This document shows, in pieces, positions 31,039 to 39,710 of a stretch of DNA of 64,000 bases. Positions within the stretch are counted from its first letter, which is position 1. Each line of letters opens with the position of its first letter. The stretch spans positions 992,001 through 1,056,000 of the forward strand of contig NZ_SGWY01000001.1 of NCBI RefSeq assembly GCF_004216665.1. The letters are read 5' to 3'. The notes beneath the pieces were generated by a model. It saw nothing but the letters and a program-made list of their open reading frames with translations, ran no database searches and was not told the origin of the DNA. The position numbers were made by a program, and so were the translations under genes. The DNA comes from Agromyces ramosus. Its GTDB lineage: Bacteria > Actinomycetota > Actinomycetes > Actinomycetales > Microbacteriaceae.

Positions 31039-32562
31039 ATGTCAGAACCCGCGAAGCCCGCCGAACTCGGCGACGGCGAGCACCTCCAGGTCCTCGGCTA
31101 CGAGGACTCGTTCAACCGTTCCATGAGCCTCTGGGCGAACTTCGCCCTCGGCTTCACCTACCTCTCGCCCCTCGTCGGCGTCTACTCGTTGTTCGCCGTG
31201 GCGCTCACCGTCGGCGGTCCGCCCTCGATCTGGTGGATCGTCATCGTCGGCGCGGGGCAGCTGCTCGTCTCGCTCGTATTCGGCGAGGTCGTGTCGCAGT
31301 ACCCGATCCACGGCGGCATCTACCCGTGGGCCCGGCGCCTGTGGGGTCGCCGGTACGCGTGGATGGCGGCGTGGGTCTACATCTGGGCGATGATCGTCAC
31401 CATCACGGCGGTCGCCGAGTACGGCTCCGGCTTCGCCGCGAGCCTGTTCGGCATCGAGCACACCGCCGACACCACCCTCTGGCTCACCCTCGGACTGCTG
31501 CTCGTCGCGCTCGCGATCAACTTCACGGGCACGAAGTGGCTCGCGAGGGTCGCCCGCATCGGCCTCGCCGCCGAGCTGATCGGCGTCATCGGGCTCGGCC
31601 TCTACCTGCTGGTCTTCCAGCGCAAGCAGGAGTTCAGCGTGTTCTTCGACACCATGGGCGTCGAGGGGGACGGCAGCTACGTCACGGCGTTCTTCGGCGC
31701 GGCCCTCGCCGGCCTCTTCCTCTTCTACGGGTTCGAGGCGTGCGGCGACGTGGCCGAGGAGGTCGAGAGCCCGGCCCGGCGCATCCCGCGCGCCATGGTG
31801 CTCACCATCCTCGTCGGCGGCGTCTCGGCCCTGTTCTCGTTCGGCGGCTACGTGCTCGCCGCGCCCGACCTCCAGGCGATCGTGTCCGGCGAGGACGCGG
31901 ACCCGATCCCGGCCATCCTCGAGGCGACGCTCGGGCCGGTCGGCGCGAAGGTCTTCCTCGTCATCGCGGTCACGGCGTTCCTCTCCTGCGTGCTCAGCCT
32001 GCAGGCGGCGGCGAGCCGCCTGCTGTTCTCGTTCGCGCGCGACGGCATGATCCCCGGCCACCGCTGGCTCTCCAGGGTGACCGAGGGCAGCAAGGTGCCG
32101 GCGAACGCGCTCATCGTCGCGTGCACCGTGCCGGCGCTCATCGCCGTGCTGGTGTGGCTGAACGCCGACCTGCTCTACCCGGTCACGGCGTTCGCGGTGC
32201 TCGGCATCTACGTCGCCTTCCAGATGGTGGTGCTCGCGTCGCTGCGCCAGCGCTTCCGCGGCTGGAAGCCGGCCGGTCCGTTCACGCTCGGCCGCTGGGG
32301 CATCGTCGTGAACGTCGCGGCGCTCGCGTACGGCGTGTTCGCGATGATCCTCCTCGCGACGCCCGGCGCATCGGGCGACGTCGTCACCGACTGGATCGTG
32401 CTCATCGGCCTCGGCGTCGTGCTCGCGACCGGACTCGCGTACCTGTTCCTCGCGCGACCCGACCGCAAGTCCGACGCCCCGGCCGGCGACGCGATCGACG
32501 TCGCGGAGCGCCTTCGTGCGCACCGCGGCGAGCCCGTCGCGGAGCCGACGGCCGTGAAGTAG
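31039..32562 (+). CDS. APC family amino-acid permease (GABA/polyamine type)
   Basis: 507 residues with about twelve membrane helices. Family features: an acidic N-terminus with Leu-Gly-Tyr-Glu-Asp-Ser-Phe-Asn-Arg, Gly-Glu-Val-Val-Ser-Gln-Tyr-Pro-Ile-His-Gly-Gly-Ile-Tyr near helix 3, and Phe-Glu-Ala-Cys-Gly-Asp-Val-Ala-Glu-Glu near helix 6. This group includes GABA and polyamine permeases of Actinobacteria. RBS GAAAGG. The promoter element shared with the gabD region suggests the permease feeds the same pathway; exact substrate unknown. Followed by a hairpin terminator. Confidence 0.85.
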   Translation: MSEPAKPAELGDGEHLQVLGYEDSFNRSMSLWANFALGFTYLSPLVGVYSLFAVALTVGGPPSIWWIVIVGAGQLLVSLVFGEVVSQYPIHGGIYPWARRLWGRRYAWMAAWVYIWAMIVTITAVAEYGSGFAASLFGIEHTADTTLWLTLGLLLVALAINFTGTKWLARVARIGLAAELIGVIGLGLYLLVFQRKQEFSVFFDTMGVEGDGSYVTAFFGAALAGLFLFYGFEACGDVAEEVESPARRIPRAMVLTILVGGVSALFSFGGYVLAAPDLQAIVSGEDADPIPAILEATLGPVGAKVFLVIAVTAFLSCVLSLQAAASRLLFSFARDGMIPGHRWLSRVTEGSKVPANALIVACTVPALIAVLVWLNADLLYPVTAFAVLGIYVAFQMVVLASLRQRFRGWKPAGPFTLGRWGIVVNVAALAYGVFAMILLATPGASGDVVTDWIVLIGLGVVLATGLAYLFLARPDRKSDAPAGDAIDVAERLRAHRGEPVAEPTAVK

Positions 32563-32581
32563 CGGGCTGTCCGCGACGGGG

Positions 32582-32613
32582 GGCGCCTCGGGATCGATCG
32601 GTCCCGGGGCGCC
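32582..32613 (+). terminator. Hairpin terminator after the APC permease gene
   Basis: Stem GGCGCCTCGGGA / TCCCGGGGCGCC (one G-U pair) with an 8-nt loop, 20 bp past the stop. Confidence 0.7.
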
Positions 32614-32686
32614 TCGCGCGTCCGGCGGCGGCATCCGGGCCGGCCGGGCTCGTCGGCCTGGGCTGGAACCGTGAATGCCGTGCGCG

Positions 32687-33079
32687 CTAGGCCAGGTCCG
32701 CGTGGCGGTGGGCGACGTACCACCGGCCGTCTTCACGCCGGTACACCTGGGTCGCGCGAATCGTGAAGGTGCGCGGCTCGCCATCGATCGACGCCGTGAC
32801 CCGTTCGTAGCCGGCCGTGTAGGCGGCATCGCCGACGACGTCGGCCGCGATCAGCTGCAGGTCGTATGACGTGCAGTCCGAGAAGCTCATCGCGAGCACG
32901 TCGAACGCCTCGACCACGGCTTCCCGCCCCTGGGCGTTACGCCAGGCTCCGAGCACGCCCACCGGCTCGCGCCGGGACCACGCGGCCTTACGCGGTGCGG
33001 CGTCGCCGTTCAGCAGGGCACGCTCAGCGGCCACGAGCGTGTCGTCCACCCATGCCAGGAAGTCCTCGCGGTCGCCCAT
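32687..33079 (-). CDS. NTF2/SnoaL-like (DUF4440-type) protein
   Basis: 130 residues with the cone-shaped NTF2-like fold pattern: an N-terminal helical half (Trp-Val-Asp-Asp-Thr-Leu-Val-Ala-Ala-Glu) followed by strands Tyr-Asp-Leu-Gln-Leu-Ile-Ala-Ala-Asp-Val, Ala-Tyr-Thr-Ala-Gly-Tyr-Glu-Arg-Val and Ile-Arg-Ala-Thr-Gln-Val-Tyr-Arg-Arg-Glu-Asp-Gly-Arg-Trp. Such proteins bind small molecules or act as isomerases; no function is predictable. Small single gene, minus strand. Confidence 0.75.
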   Translation of the reverse strand: MGDREDFLAWVDDTLVAAERALLNGDAAPRKAAWSRREPVGVLGAWRNAQGREAVVEAFDVLAMSFSDCTSYDLQLIAADVVGDAAYTAGYERVTASIDGEPRTFTIRATQVYRREDGRWYVAHRHADLA

Positions 33080-33161
33080 GCGTTCATGCTGCTACGCCCC
33101 GGGTGCCGCGCACAACCTCCGCGCGTGGCATCCGGGCCCGCGCTCGTGCGCGAGTGCGCGC

Positions 33162-33518
33162 CTAGCGCTTCTTCGCGGCGTCGATCTGGTCGCGCCGCAA
33201 CAGGATGATGCGGTCGACGACCGAGTCGGGCAGCGGATGCTCCGCCGTGAACCGGATCGTGCCCTTGGACCACGAGAAGCCGCCGAGTTCGCCCTCGATG
33301 GACGACACCACCTCGGGGCTGAACGGATAGAGGCCGATGTGGTCCTTCGTCGACATCAGGCTGAGCAGCGGCGAGTCGCGGTACCGCAGGGCCGGCATGC
33401 CGTAGCTCCGTCCCTCCACCGCCTCGGGCACCAGCGACACCGCTCGCGCGCGGATCCGCTCGATCAGGTCGCGGTCGGGCGCCTCCAGCCCCGCGATGTA
33501 GTCGCTCATCTCCCCCAT
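33162..33518 (-). CDS. DUF1801 / YdhG-like iron-chaperone-fold protein
   Basis: 118 residues: Asp-Tyr-Ile-Ala-Gly-Leu, Ile-Arg-Ala-Arg-Ala-Val-Ser-Leu-Val-Pro-Glu-Ala-Val-Glu, Ser-Tyr-Gly-Met-Pro-Ala and Ile-Gly-Leu-Tyr-Pro-Phe, then Ser-Lys-Gly-Thr-Ile-Arg-Phe and Pro-Leu-Pro-Asp, all hallmarks of DUF1801. Relatives include the bacterial frataxin-like Fra/YdhG. Start uncertain: ATG 33518 or ATG 33509, the latter directly after a GGGGGAG. The 5' end overlaps the PQ-loop gene by 13 bp, so the two are co-transcribed. Confidence 0.78.
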   Translation of the reverse strand: MGEMSDYIAGLEAPDRDLIERIRARAVSLVPEAVEGRSYGMPALRYRDSPLLSLMSTKDHIGLYPFSPEVVSSIEGELGGFSWSKGTIRFTAEHPLPDSVVDRIILLRRDQIDAAKKR

Positions 33519-33838
33519 GACGTCACATCGTACGCTGACGGATCCTCCGCAGGCAGGTGCGCGTCGCGCCGCCGCAGCGCGGCGCGCTTCTGGCCGAGGC
33601 ACAGCACGAGCATGATCGCGCACGAGACGAGGTAGAACACGTGCAGCGCCCAGATGGGCCCGATCGGCAGGCTGAACACGTAGAGCGAGTACACGGCGTT
33701 CGCCGCGTTGATCATCGCCAGGCTCGAGAGGCTGTACGACGAGACATCCCGCGTGCGCAGCGCCTTGCGCAGCATCGGCAGGTTGCTGACCGCGAACACG
33801 ACGGTCGAGACCGTGCCGGCGATCATCGGGATGTCCAT
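33506..33838 (-). CDS. PQ-loop (SemiSWEET-like) membrane protein
   Basis: 110 residues, three membrane helices: residues about 4-20, 36-56 and 62-85. The first carries Ser-Asn-Leu-Pro-Met-Leu, the PQ-loop-like kink, then Ser-Ser-Tyr-Ser-Leu-Ser-Ser-Leu. Half-size SWEET-type transporters of this form dimerise to move sugars or other small solutes; substrate unknown. ATG 33838 chosen on a leaderless pattern (TACGGT 7 nt upstream) and because it begins the first helix; upstream residues in frame are basic and low-complexity. Confidence 0.75.
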   Translation of the reverse strand: MDIPMIAGTVSTVVFAVSNLPMLRKALRTRDVSSYSLSSLAMINAANAVYSLYVFSLPIGPIWALHVFYLVSCAIMLVLCLGQKRAALRRRDAHLPAEDPSAYDVTSWGR

Positions 33839-33967
33839 GGCCGCAACCGTAGGCGCGGCATCCGCTCGGCCGCGTCGACCGAAGCGCCCATCTTCGGCTG
33901 CCGTTCGCATGGGTCATTCTGTGTAGTGCTGTGTAGTGCGTTGTCTCGTGCGGTCCGACGACCCCGC

Positions 33968-35590
33968 TCAGACGAGCCCGTTCTCGTAGGCGTAGGCGGT
34001 CGCGGCCGCTCGTGTCGAGAGCCCGAGCTTGCCGAAGATGTTGCTGAGGTGACGTGCGACGGTCTTCTCGCTGAGCGAGAGCCGCGCGCCGATCGCACGA
34101 TTGGTGAGCCCGGTCGAGACGAGCCGAAGCACCTCGAGCTCGCGCGCCGTGAGCACGCCCGCGCGGCGATCCCCCATCAGGTCGGCGAGCTCCGCGAGGG
34201 CGGGATCGGCGCCGAGCGCGGCGAACACGTCGCGCGCGCCCCGGAACTCGGCGTGTGCGGCGTCGCGATCGCCGAGGTCGAGCAGGGCGCGCCCGGCCGT
34301 CACCATGCATCGCGCGCGTTCGTACGGGGCGCCGATCGACTGCCACGCGCGAGTCGCGTCGTGCGCCGCGCCGAGCGCCGCCGACGGGTCGCCCGCAGCG
34401 AGCTGCATGCGCGCCTCCGCAGCGGCGACGGTCGCGGCCAGCATCGGGGTGGGCGTCGACCGGCCCGCCGCCCGGAGCTCGTCGACAGCACGGCGGGCTG
34501 CATCGACGTCGCCCGCGGCGACCTCGATCTCGACCACGGCGGGCAGCAGGAACCGGCGCGTGAACGGGTCGGCGCCCGCTGCGCTGCGTCGGATCTCGTC
34601 CTGTGCGCGGTGCGTCCTCCCGAGGGCGAGCTGGAGCAACGCGAGTCCCGGCTGCGGCTCCCATCCCGATTCGCCGGCTCTCCGGTAGGACTCCTCGGCG
34701 GAATGGAAGGCGCCCCGCAGCCGTCCGAGCTCGGCGAGCTGGTAAGGCGCGCCGTAGACGGCCCGGTAGTCGCCCGCGCGGAAGCGCGACAGCGCGAGCT
34801 CCACAGCTGTCGATGCCTCCGCCCAGGCGCCCCGGATCAGGAGCAGCGCTGCCTGCAGCGCGTGACGCTGCCCGCTGAACGTGATCAGCTCGGGTTGATC
34901 GCGGCACCATCGATCGAGCACGCTGGTCCACTCGCCGGCGCGTTCCAGGTCGAACGCCATGATCGCGTCGGAGATCAGGGCGCAGGAGATGACGCCGGCC
35001 GACACCGGCGCGACGTCGCCGGCCGCGACAGCGGTCATGGCACGATCGAAGCATCGGAACCCCTCCGCGGAGGCACCGGTCTCGATCAGCGTCTTGCCGA
35101 GGCCGAGCCTCGTGACGGCAGCGAGTTCGCGGTCGTCGTGTTGCTCCGCGATCGTGAGCACCGCCTCGAACTCCTGCCTCGCCTCTTCCGGATTCCCGCT
35201 GCCGAGCTGCGCGACCGCCGGCGCCAACCGCACGAACCCGGCCATCGCACCCGGCTCCGCCATCGCGTCCGCGACCCGCATCGCGCGCTTCGCCCACACG
35301 ACGCTTCGCGTGAAGTCCCCGAGTTCGATGAGATCGAGGGCGAGCCAGCCCGCCGAGCGCGCGGCACCCGCCGTGTCCTCGCCCGCGAGATGGCCCTCGT
35401 ACGCCCGCGACAGTGCGTCCACCGAGGCCGCCGGCTCCCCACGGAGGAGCGCGACCGTCGCGAGCACCTCGAGGTCGGATGCCGCAAGCCCATCCGTCGC
35501 GTCGACCCGGGCGAGGAGCTCGTGCGCGTCAGACCAGCGACGTTCAGCCGCTGCCGCGCGGCCGGCGTCGAGTGCGCTGGACGAGGTCAT
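33968..35590 (-). CDS. LuxR-type regulator with TPR-like helical repeats (paralogue 2)
   Basis: 540 residues, same design as the protein at 29147-30781 and clearly homologous: C-terminal LuxR domain with Ser-Glu-Lys-Thr-Val-Ala-Arg-His-Leu-Ser-Asn-Ile-Phe-Gly-Lys-Leu-Gly and nearly matching flanks, and many aligned positions in the repeats (for example Gln-Pro-Gly-Leu-Ala-Leu-Leu-Gln-Leu-Ala). No receiver or ATPase domain. Its targets are unknown; neighbours are the PQ-loop/DUF1801 pair and the acylphosphatase. The two paralogues bracket the APC permease, NTF2-like and small genes, suggesting a duplication of the regulator. Confidence 0.8.
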   Translation of the reverse strand: MTSSSALDAGRAAAAERRWSDAHELLARVDATDGLAASDLEVLATVALLRGEPAASVDALSRAYEGHLAGEDTAGAARSAGWLALDLIELGDFTRSVVWAKRAMRVADAMAEPGAMAGFVRLAPAVAQLGSGNPEEARQEFEAVLTIAEQHDDRELAAVTRLGLGKTLIETGASAEGFRCFDRAMTAVAAGDVAPVSAGVISCALISDAIMAFDLERAGEWTSVLDRWCRDQPELITFSGQRHALQAALLLIRGAWAEASTAVELALSRFRAGDYRAVYGAPYQLAELGRLRGAFHSAEESYRRAGESGWEPQPGLALLQLALGRTHRAQDEIRRSAAGADPFTRRFLLPAVVEIEVAAGDVDAARRAVDELRAAGRSTPTPMLAATVAAAEARMQLAAGDPSAALGAAHDATRAWQSIGAPYERARCMVTAGRALLDLGDRDAAHAEFRGARDVFAALGADPALAELADLMGDRRAGVLTARELEVLRLVSTGLTNRAIGARLSLSEKTVARHLSNIFGKLGLSTRAAATAYAYENGLV

Positions 35591-35747
35591 GTCGCTCCCC
35601 CGCCGGTCGCGCCCCGCTCGGAGCCGGTGCCGGCGCCGTCATCGTGCGGGAACGCTACCGCCGATCCGACGGCATCCGCAAGGTCCGCCCGGGCGACGGC
35701 ACCCGGCCACTCCTCGCCGACCGGCCTCCAGCCCCTACGCTGGAAGG

Positions 35748-36017
35748 GTGATCCGCAGGCGGGTGATCGTGCACGGCGGGGTCCAGGGCGTGGGCTACCG
35801 CTACACCGCGCGGCTGGAGGCGGAGCGGCTCGGCGTCGCCGGGTGGGTGCGCAACCGCCCCGACGGCGCGGTGGAGGCGGAGGTCGAGGGCGACGAGGCA
35901 TCCGTGCAGGCGATGCTCGACTGGCTCGCCGAAGGACCGCCTGGCGCCGTCGTGCGCACCACCGAGGTCTCGGAGGTCGAGCCCGGCGGCGAGCGGGGCT
36001 TCCGGATCGCGTTCTGA
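35748..36017 (+). CDS. acyP: Acylphosphatase
   Basis: 89 residues, full length. The active-site loop is Gly-Gly-Val-Gln-Gly-Val-Gly-Tyr-Arg with the catalytic arginine, and the asparagine of Gly-Trp-Val-Arg-Asn is present; Glu-Ala-Glu-Val-Glu-Gly follows as expected. It hydrolyses acyl phosphates such as 1,3-bisphosphoglycerate. GTG start at 35748 sits 6 nt after a TACGCT -10 box (leaderless); a GTG five codons on is an alternative. Single gene. Confidence 0.92.
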   Translation: MIRRRVIVHGGVQGVGYRYTARLEAERLGVAGWVRNRPDGAVEAEVEGDEASVQAMLDWLAEGPPGAVVRTTEVSEVEPGGERGFRIAF

Positions 36018-36110
36018 GCGACGACGAGACGATTGCCCGGCCGCTCGAACGGTCGTACCGTTGAGGTGACCCCCGAATGGGAGCCACCGACGGCAAGGAG
36101 GTTGGTTTCT

Positions 36111-36470
36111 ATGAAGAAATGGACGCGATGGGAGGACTGGGTGGCCATCGCCGCCGGTCTCGTCGTAGCCCTCTCCACGATGTTCATGCCCGCGATGGGA
36201 GCGTCGGTGGCGATCATGGCCACGCTCGGCGTGCTGCTCATCATCTCGGGGCTCGTGAACCTCGCATTCCCCGGCATGGTGGCCATGGAGTACGTCCAGG
36301 GCGCCCTCGGCCTGTTGCTGATCATCTCGCCGTGGGTCGGCGGATACGCCGACGCCATGACCTTCGGCCCGGCGTGGATGTCGTGGATCTGCGGGGCGGT
36401 CGTCGTGATCGTCGCCGCGCTCGCCATCCGGCCGAGCATGCGTGCCCACCACGACGCGATCACGCACTGA
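36111..36470 (+). CDS. SPW repeat membrane protein
   Basis: 119 residues with four short membrane helices. It has the SPW repeat pattern: Trp-Glu-Asp-Trp-Val-Ala-Ile-Ala-Ala-Gly in the first half and Ile-Ile-Ser-Pro-Trp-Val-Gly-Gly-Tyr in the second. Vitamin-K-epoxide-reductase-like-adjacent families of this type are membrane proteins of unknown role. ATG 36111 with AAGGAGG 10 nt upstream. Followed by a hairpin terminator. Confidence 0.82.
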   Translation: MKKWTRWEDWVAIAAGLVVALSTMFMPAMGASVAIMATLGVLLIISGLVNLAFPGMVAMEYVQGALGLLLIISPWVGGYADAMTFGPAWMSWICGAVVVIVAALAIRPSMRAHHDAITH

Positions 36471-36502
36471 TTCGCGGTCACCCGCACACGGAGGAGGAAC
36501 GA

Positions 36503-36536
36503 CGAAGGGCCCGCCGGCGAACCGGCGGGCCCTTCG
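36503..36536. terminator. Terminator hairpin with CGAA loop, copy 1
   Basis: Perfect 14-bp stem GAAGGGCCCGCCGG with a CGAA (GNRA-type) tetraloop, 33 bp past the SPW gene stop. The 11-bp core and loop are repeated identically at 36853-36878. Confidence 0.85.
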
Positions 36537-36565
36537 CACTCGCGCGCGGAGCGGAGCGCTCAGAA

Positions 36566-36784
36566 CTAGTAGACCTCGTAGCCGTGGTGCGGTGATTCCT
36601 CACCGGTGCGCTCGCGACCGCGGCGTCGTTCGGCGGACACGAGCAGCCACACGACGACCGCCGCGAGCACGAGGGCGTACACGGCGGGGCCCCACGCGCC
36701 GATCGAGGCCATCCACATCGCGGCGAGCACGGCCACTCCGAGTGTGCCGATCGAGGCGATGACGACATTCGTTCGTTCGCTCAT
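36566..36784 (-). CDS. Small two-helix membrane protein
   Basis: 72 residues: two hydrophobic segments (about 7-27 and 31-50), then a basic cytoplasmic-type Arg/Glu stretch and a conserved-looking end His-His-Gly-Tyr-Glu-Val-Tyr. Small actinobacterial proteins of this kind occur near ribosomal or dehydrogenase genes; no function is known. The ATG lies 6 nt after a TAGCCT -10 box (leaderless). The gene is flanked on both sides by copies of the same terminator hairpin. Confidence 0.68.
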   Translation of the reverse strand: MSERTNVVIASIGTLGVAVLAAMWMASIGAWGPAVYALVLAAVVVWLLVSAERRRGRERTGEESPHHGYEVY

Positions 36785-36852
36785 GTCGTCAGGCTATGCC
36801 GACCCACCGACACCGCGAGGTGCGAGCGGGGCGATGTCCGAACGACGACGAC

Positions 36853-36878
36853 GGGCCCGCCGGCGAACCGGCGGGCCC
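36853..36878. terminator. Terminator hairpin with CGAA loop, copy 2
   Basis: GGGCCCGCCGG-CGAA-CCGGCGGGCCC, identical in core and loop to the hairpin at 36503-36536. Lies between rplA (minus, 3' end) and the small membrane gene. It probably terminates the ribosomal-protein operon. Confidence 0.85.
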
Positions 36879-36921
36879 TTCGCATGGGTCGCGACTCGCA
36901 TGAGTCGGCGACTCGGGTGGC

Positions 36922-37611
36922 TCAGATGGCGTTGACGTCCAGCGGGATGCCGGGGCCGAACGTGGTCGACACGGCGCCCTTCTGGATGTAGCGGCCCTTG
37001 GCGCTCGACGGCTTGAGACGCACGACCTCTTCGAGGGCGGTCTTCAGGTTGTCGTTGAGCTGCTCCTGCGAGAACGAGGCCTTGCCGACGACGAAGTGCA
37101 CGTTGGCGTGCTTGTCGACGCGGAACTCGATCTTGCCGCCCTTGATCTCCTCGACCGCCTTGGCGGGGTTCGGGGTCACGGTGCCGGTCTTCGGGTTGGG
37201 CATGAGGCCGCGCGGACCGAGCACCTTGCCGAGGCGTCCGACCTGGCCCATGAGCTCGGGCGTGGCGACGGCGGCGTCGAACGACGTGTAGCCGCCGGCG
37301 ACCTTCTCGATGAGCTCGGCGCCGCCGACCTCGTCGGCGCCCGCCGCGATCGCGGCCTCGGCCGCGGGGCCGGTCGCGAACACGATGACGCGGGCGGTCT
37401 TGCCGGTGCCGTGCGGGAGGATGACGGTGCCGCGCACCATCTGGTCGGCCTTGCGGGGGTCGACGCCGAGCTTCAGCGCGACCTCGACCGTGGAGTCGAA
37501 CTTCGCCGAGCCGGTCTGCTTCGCGAGGGCGACCGCGTCGGTGGGGGTGTAGTACTTGCCGGCCTCGATCTTCTCGGCCGCGGCCCGGTAGGCCTTGGAC
37601 TTCTGTGCCAT
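36922..37611 (-). CDS. rplA: 50S ribosomal protein L1
   Basis: 229 residues, standard L1. Clear signatures: [44 protein letters not shown] and Phe-Arg-Val-Asp-Lys. It forms the L1 stalk of the 50S subunit and represses its own mRNA. Follows rplK with a 135-bp gap containing an 18-bp palindrome. RBS AAGGAG. Confidence 0.98.
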   Translation of the reverse strand: MAQKSKAYRAAAEKIEAGKYYTPTDAVALAKQTGSAKFDSTVEVALKLGVDPRKADQMVRGTVILPHGTGKTARVIVFATGPAAEAAIAAGADEVGGAELIEKVAGGYTSFDAAVATPELMGQVGRLGKVLGPRGLMPNPKTGTVTPNPAKAVEEIKGGKIEFRVDKHANVHFVVGKASFSQEQLNDNLKTALEEVVRLKPSSAKGRYIQKGAVSTTFGPGIPLDVNAI

Positions 37612-37684
37612 GTTGCTTCTCCTTGAGAGAGTGTGGTCATCTGCGCCTGGCGGGCGCTGCCACGAAATGAGAGTTCTGCGGTGT

Positions 37685-37702
37685 CGGATGCCGCGGCATC
37701 CG
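37685..37702. repeat. 18-bp palindrome CGGATGCCGCGGCATCCG between rplK and rplA
   Basis: Perfect palindrome made of two abutting inverted copies of the dispersed GGATGCCGC oligomer. Located in the rplK-rplA gap; could attenuate transcription between the genes or act as an RNA processing structure. Confidence 0.8.
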
Positions 37703-37746
37703 TTCGGGCCGTGAGACGCGCGACGGCGCTCGTCGACCCGCGGCGA

Positions 37747-38175
37747 CTATTCGACCGTGATGCCCATCGAGCGAGCGGTGCCCGCGATGATCTTCGATGC
37801 GGCGTCGAGGTCGTTCGCGTTGAGGTCGACCATCTTCGCCTCGGCGATCTCGCGCACCTGCGCCTGGGTCAGCTTGCCGACCTTGGTGGTGTGCGGGACG
37901 CCCGAGCCCTTGGCGACGCCGGCGGCCTTCTTGATCAGCTCGGCGGCCGGTGGGGTCTTCAGGATGAAGGTGAACGAGCGGTCTTCGTAGACCGTGATCT
38001 CGACGGGGATGACGTTGCCACGCTGCGACTCGGTCTGCGCGTTGTACGCCTTGCAGAACTCCATGATGTTCACGCCGTGCTGACCCAGGGCCGGGCCGAT
38101 GGGCGGGGCCGGGTTCGCGGCGCCGGCCTTGATCTGAAGCTTGATCAGACCAGTGACCTTCTTCTTCGGTGCCAT
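37747..38175 (-). CDS. rplK: 50S ribosomal protein L11
   Basis: 142 residues, usual length. Signatures: [35 protein letters not shown] and the C-terminal Gly-Thr-Ala-Arg-Ser-Met-Gly-Ile. It binds the GTPase-associated 23S rRNA and works with EF-G and EF-Tu. Part of the nusG-rplK-rplA order on the minus strand; a -10 box TATACT on its strand lies 121 bp upstream. Confidence 0.98.
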   Translation of the reverse strand: MAPKKKVTGLIKLQIKAGAANPAPPIGPALGQHGVNIMEFCKAYNAQTESQRGNVIPVEITVYEDRSFTFILKTPPAAELIKKAAGVAKGSGVPHTTKVGKLTQAQVREIAEAKMVDLNANDLDAASKIIAGTARSMGITVE

Positions 38176-38295
38176 GATTTCTCTCTTTCTGATCGAACGC
38201 CCCGCTGCGGGGCACTCTCCCGCGGGGCCCGGCGGATCCGGGTCGCGGTGGTCGATGTGTCGAATCAGCACTGTCTGACGCAGCACAACCCCCCG

Positions 38296-38301
38296 AGTAT
38301 A
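38296..38301 (-). promoter_or_regulatory. Candidate -10 box TATACT for rplK-rplA
   Basis: TATACT on the minus strand in the 157-bp nusG-rplK gap, a near-consensus -10 element that is rare in this GC-rich DNA. It gives a leader of about 110 nt, in which the L1 autoregulatory site would be expected. No convincing -35 box. Confidence 0.45.
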
Positions 38302-38332
38302 CCGGAGGGTCGCTGCGTGCGTGCTGGGAGGG

Positions 38333-39259
38333 CTAGAGCTTGGTGACCTGGTCGAAGCTGAGCTCGACCGGGGTCTCGCGCTCGAACAGCGAGACGAGCA
38401 CCGTGAGCTTGCCGCTCTCGGGCTTGATCTCGCTGATCGTGCCGGGCAGGCCCGCGAACGAGCCGTCCTTGATCGTGATGGTCTCGCCGATCTCGAAGTC
38501 GACCTCGGCGGGGATGGCGCGGGCCGCACCCGCGGCCGCACCGGCCTTCGCACCCTTGACGGGCGCGACGTCCTTGATCTCGACGAGGCTCTTCAGCATG
38601 CCGAAGGCCTCCTCGAAGCGGAGGGGGGTGGGATTGTGGGCGTTGCCCACGAAGCCCGTGACGCCGGGAGTGTGGCGGATGACCGACCAGCTCTCCTCGT
38701 TGAGGTCCATGCGCACCAGCACGTAACCGGGGATTCGCACGCGGGTGACCATCTTGCGCTGGCCGTTCTTGATCTCGACGACGTCTTCCATCGGCACCTC
38801 GACCTGGAAGATGTAGTCGGCCATGGCCATCGACTCGCGCCGCTGCTCGATGTTCGCCTTCACGCGACGCTCGAAGCCCGCGTAGGAGTGGATGACGTAC
38901 CACTTGCCCGGGAGGAAGCGCAGCTCGGCGCGGAACTCCTCGTACGGGTCGACGACGTCCTCGGCCTCCTCCTGCGTCGCCTCTGCGGCGGCGAGCACCT
39001 CGTCCTCGGAGTCGATGTCGAGGGCGTCGTCGATCACGGCGTCGGCCTCGGGATCGGCGGCCTCGGCCATCGCGTCCAGCACGGCATCGAGGTCGATGTC
39101 GTTGCCCTCGTCGTCGACGATGTGCACCGCACGGTGCTCGGCCGGTTCGACGGACAGCTCGTCGTGCTCGAGCGAGTTGCCCTCCTGGGCCTCGTCGTCA
39201 TCGGCGGCCTGCTCGGCGGCCGTGGCCCAGTCGACGTCGTCGCGCTCAGTCTTCGACAC
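38333..39259 (-). CDS. nusG: Transcription termination/antitermination factor NusG
   Basis: 308 residues: an acidic N-terminal extension of about 130 residues (common in Actinobacteria), NGN domain ([22 protein letters not shown]) and a C-terminal KOW domain ([22 protein letters not shown]). NusG binds RNA polymerase and links it to Rho or the ribosome. Start at GTG 39259 with AAGGAA upstream; 62 bp downstream of secE. Confidence 0.96.
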   Translation of the reverse strand: MSKTERDDVDWATAAEQAADDDEAQEGNSLEHDELSVEPAEHRAVHIVDDEGNDIDLDAVLDAMAEAADPEADAVIDDALDIDSEDEVLAAAEATQEEAEDVVDPYEEFRAELRFLPGKWYVIHSYAGFERRVKANIEQRRESMAMADYIFQVEVPMEDVVEIKNGQRKMVTRVRIPGYVLVRMDLNEESWSVIRHTPGVTGFVGNAHNPTPLRFEEAFGMLKSLVEIKDVAPVKGAKAGAAAGAARAIPAEVDFEIGETITIKDGSFAGLPGTISEIKPESGKLTVLVSLFERETPVELSFDQVTKL

Positions 39260-39321
39260 TTTGTGATTCCTTTTCCTCGTTCCGCCCTCGGGCGGCCGGT
39301 TGTTCGGGCCGAGCGGCCCGA

Positions 39322-39597
39322 TCAGGCCCCCGGCGTTCCGAAGACGTACAGCACGAGCCAGCCGAAGATCTGGTCGAGGCCCCACACGAGCGCCATCATG
39401 ATGATGACGAACACGAGCACCACGACCGTGAAGCTGACCAGCTCCTTGCGCGTCGGGGTGACGACCTTCTTCAGTTCGGCGATCACCTGCCGGATGAACA
39501 GGGCGATCCTCGCGAAGGGGTTCCGACGCGCTGCGCGGTCGCGCTTCGCGTTGGCGACGACATCCTCGCTGGGTTCGTCGATGATCTTGCGTGCCAC
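39322..39597 (-). CDS. secE: Preprotein translocase subunit SecE
   Basis: 91 residues from GTG 39597. A charged N-terminus precedes the SecE core: [20 protein letters not shown] and one transmembrane helix ([10 protein letters not shown]). SecE stabilises SecY in the translocon. GTG 39597 was chosen because AAAGG sits 8 nt upstream; an ATG 10 codons earlier is possible but gives no better signal. Directly after tRNA-Trp. Confidence 0.93.
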   Translation of the reverse strand: MARKIIDEPSEDVVANAKRDRAARRNPFARIALFIRQVIAELKKVVTPTRKELVSFTVVVLVFVIIMMALVWGLDQIFGWLVLYVFGTPGA

Positions 39598-39637
39598 CTC
39601 GTACACCTTTCGTGGGCCGGCATTCACTGCCGGCTCG

Positions 39638-39710
39638 CAGGGCGGACAGGACTCGAACCTGCAACCTGCGGTTTTGGAGACCGCTGCTCTACCAATTGAG
39701 CCACCGCCCT
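39638..39710 (-). tRNA. trnW: tRNA-Trp (anticodon CCA)
   Basis: 73-nt cloverleaf on the minus strand: acceptor AGGGCGG pairs with CCGCCCT, T-arm loop TTCGAGT, D-loop with TTGGTAG, anticodon stem GCGGT-CTCCAAA-ACCGC with anticodon CCA. The 3' CCA is not encoded. Located between secE and the plus-strand duplicated membrane genes; the classic secE-trnW adjacency of Actinobacteria. Confidence 0.97.
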
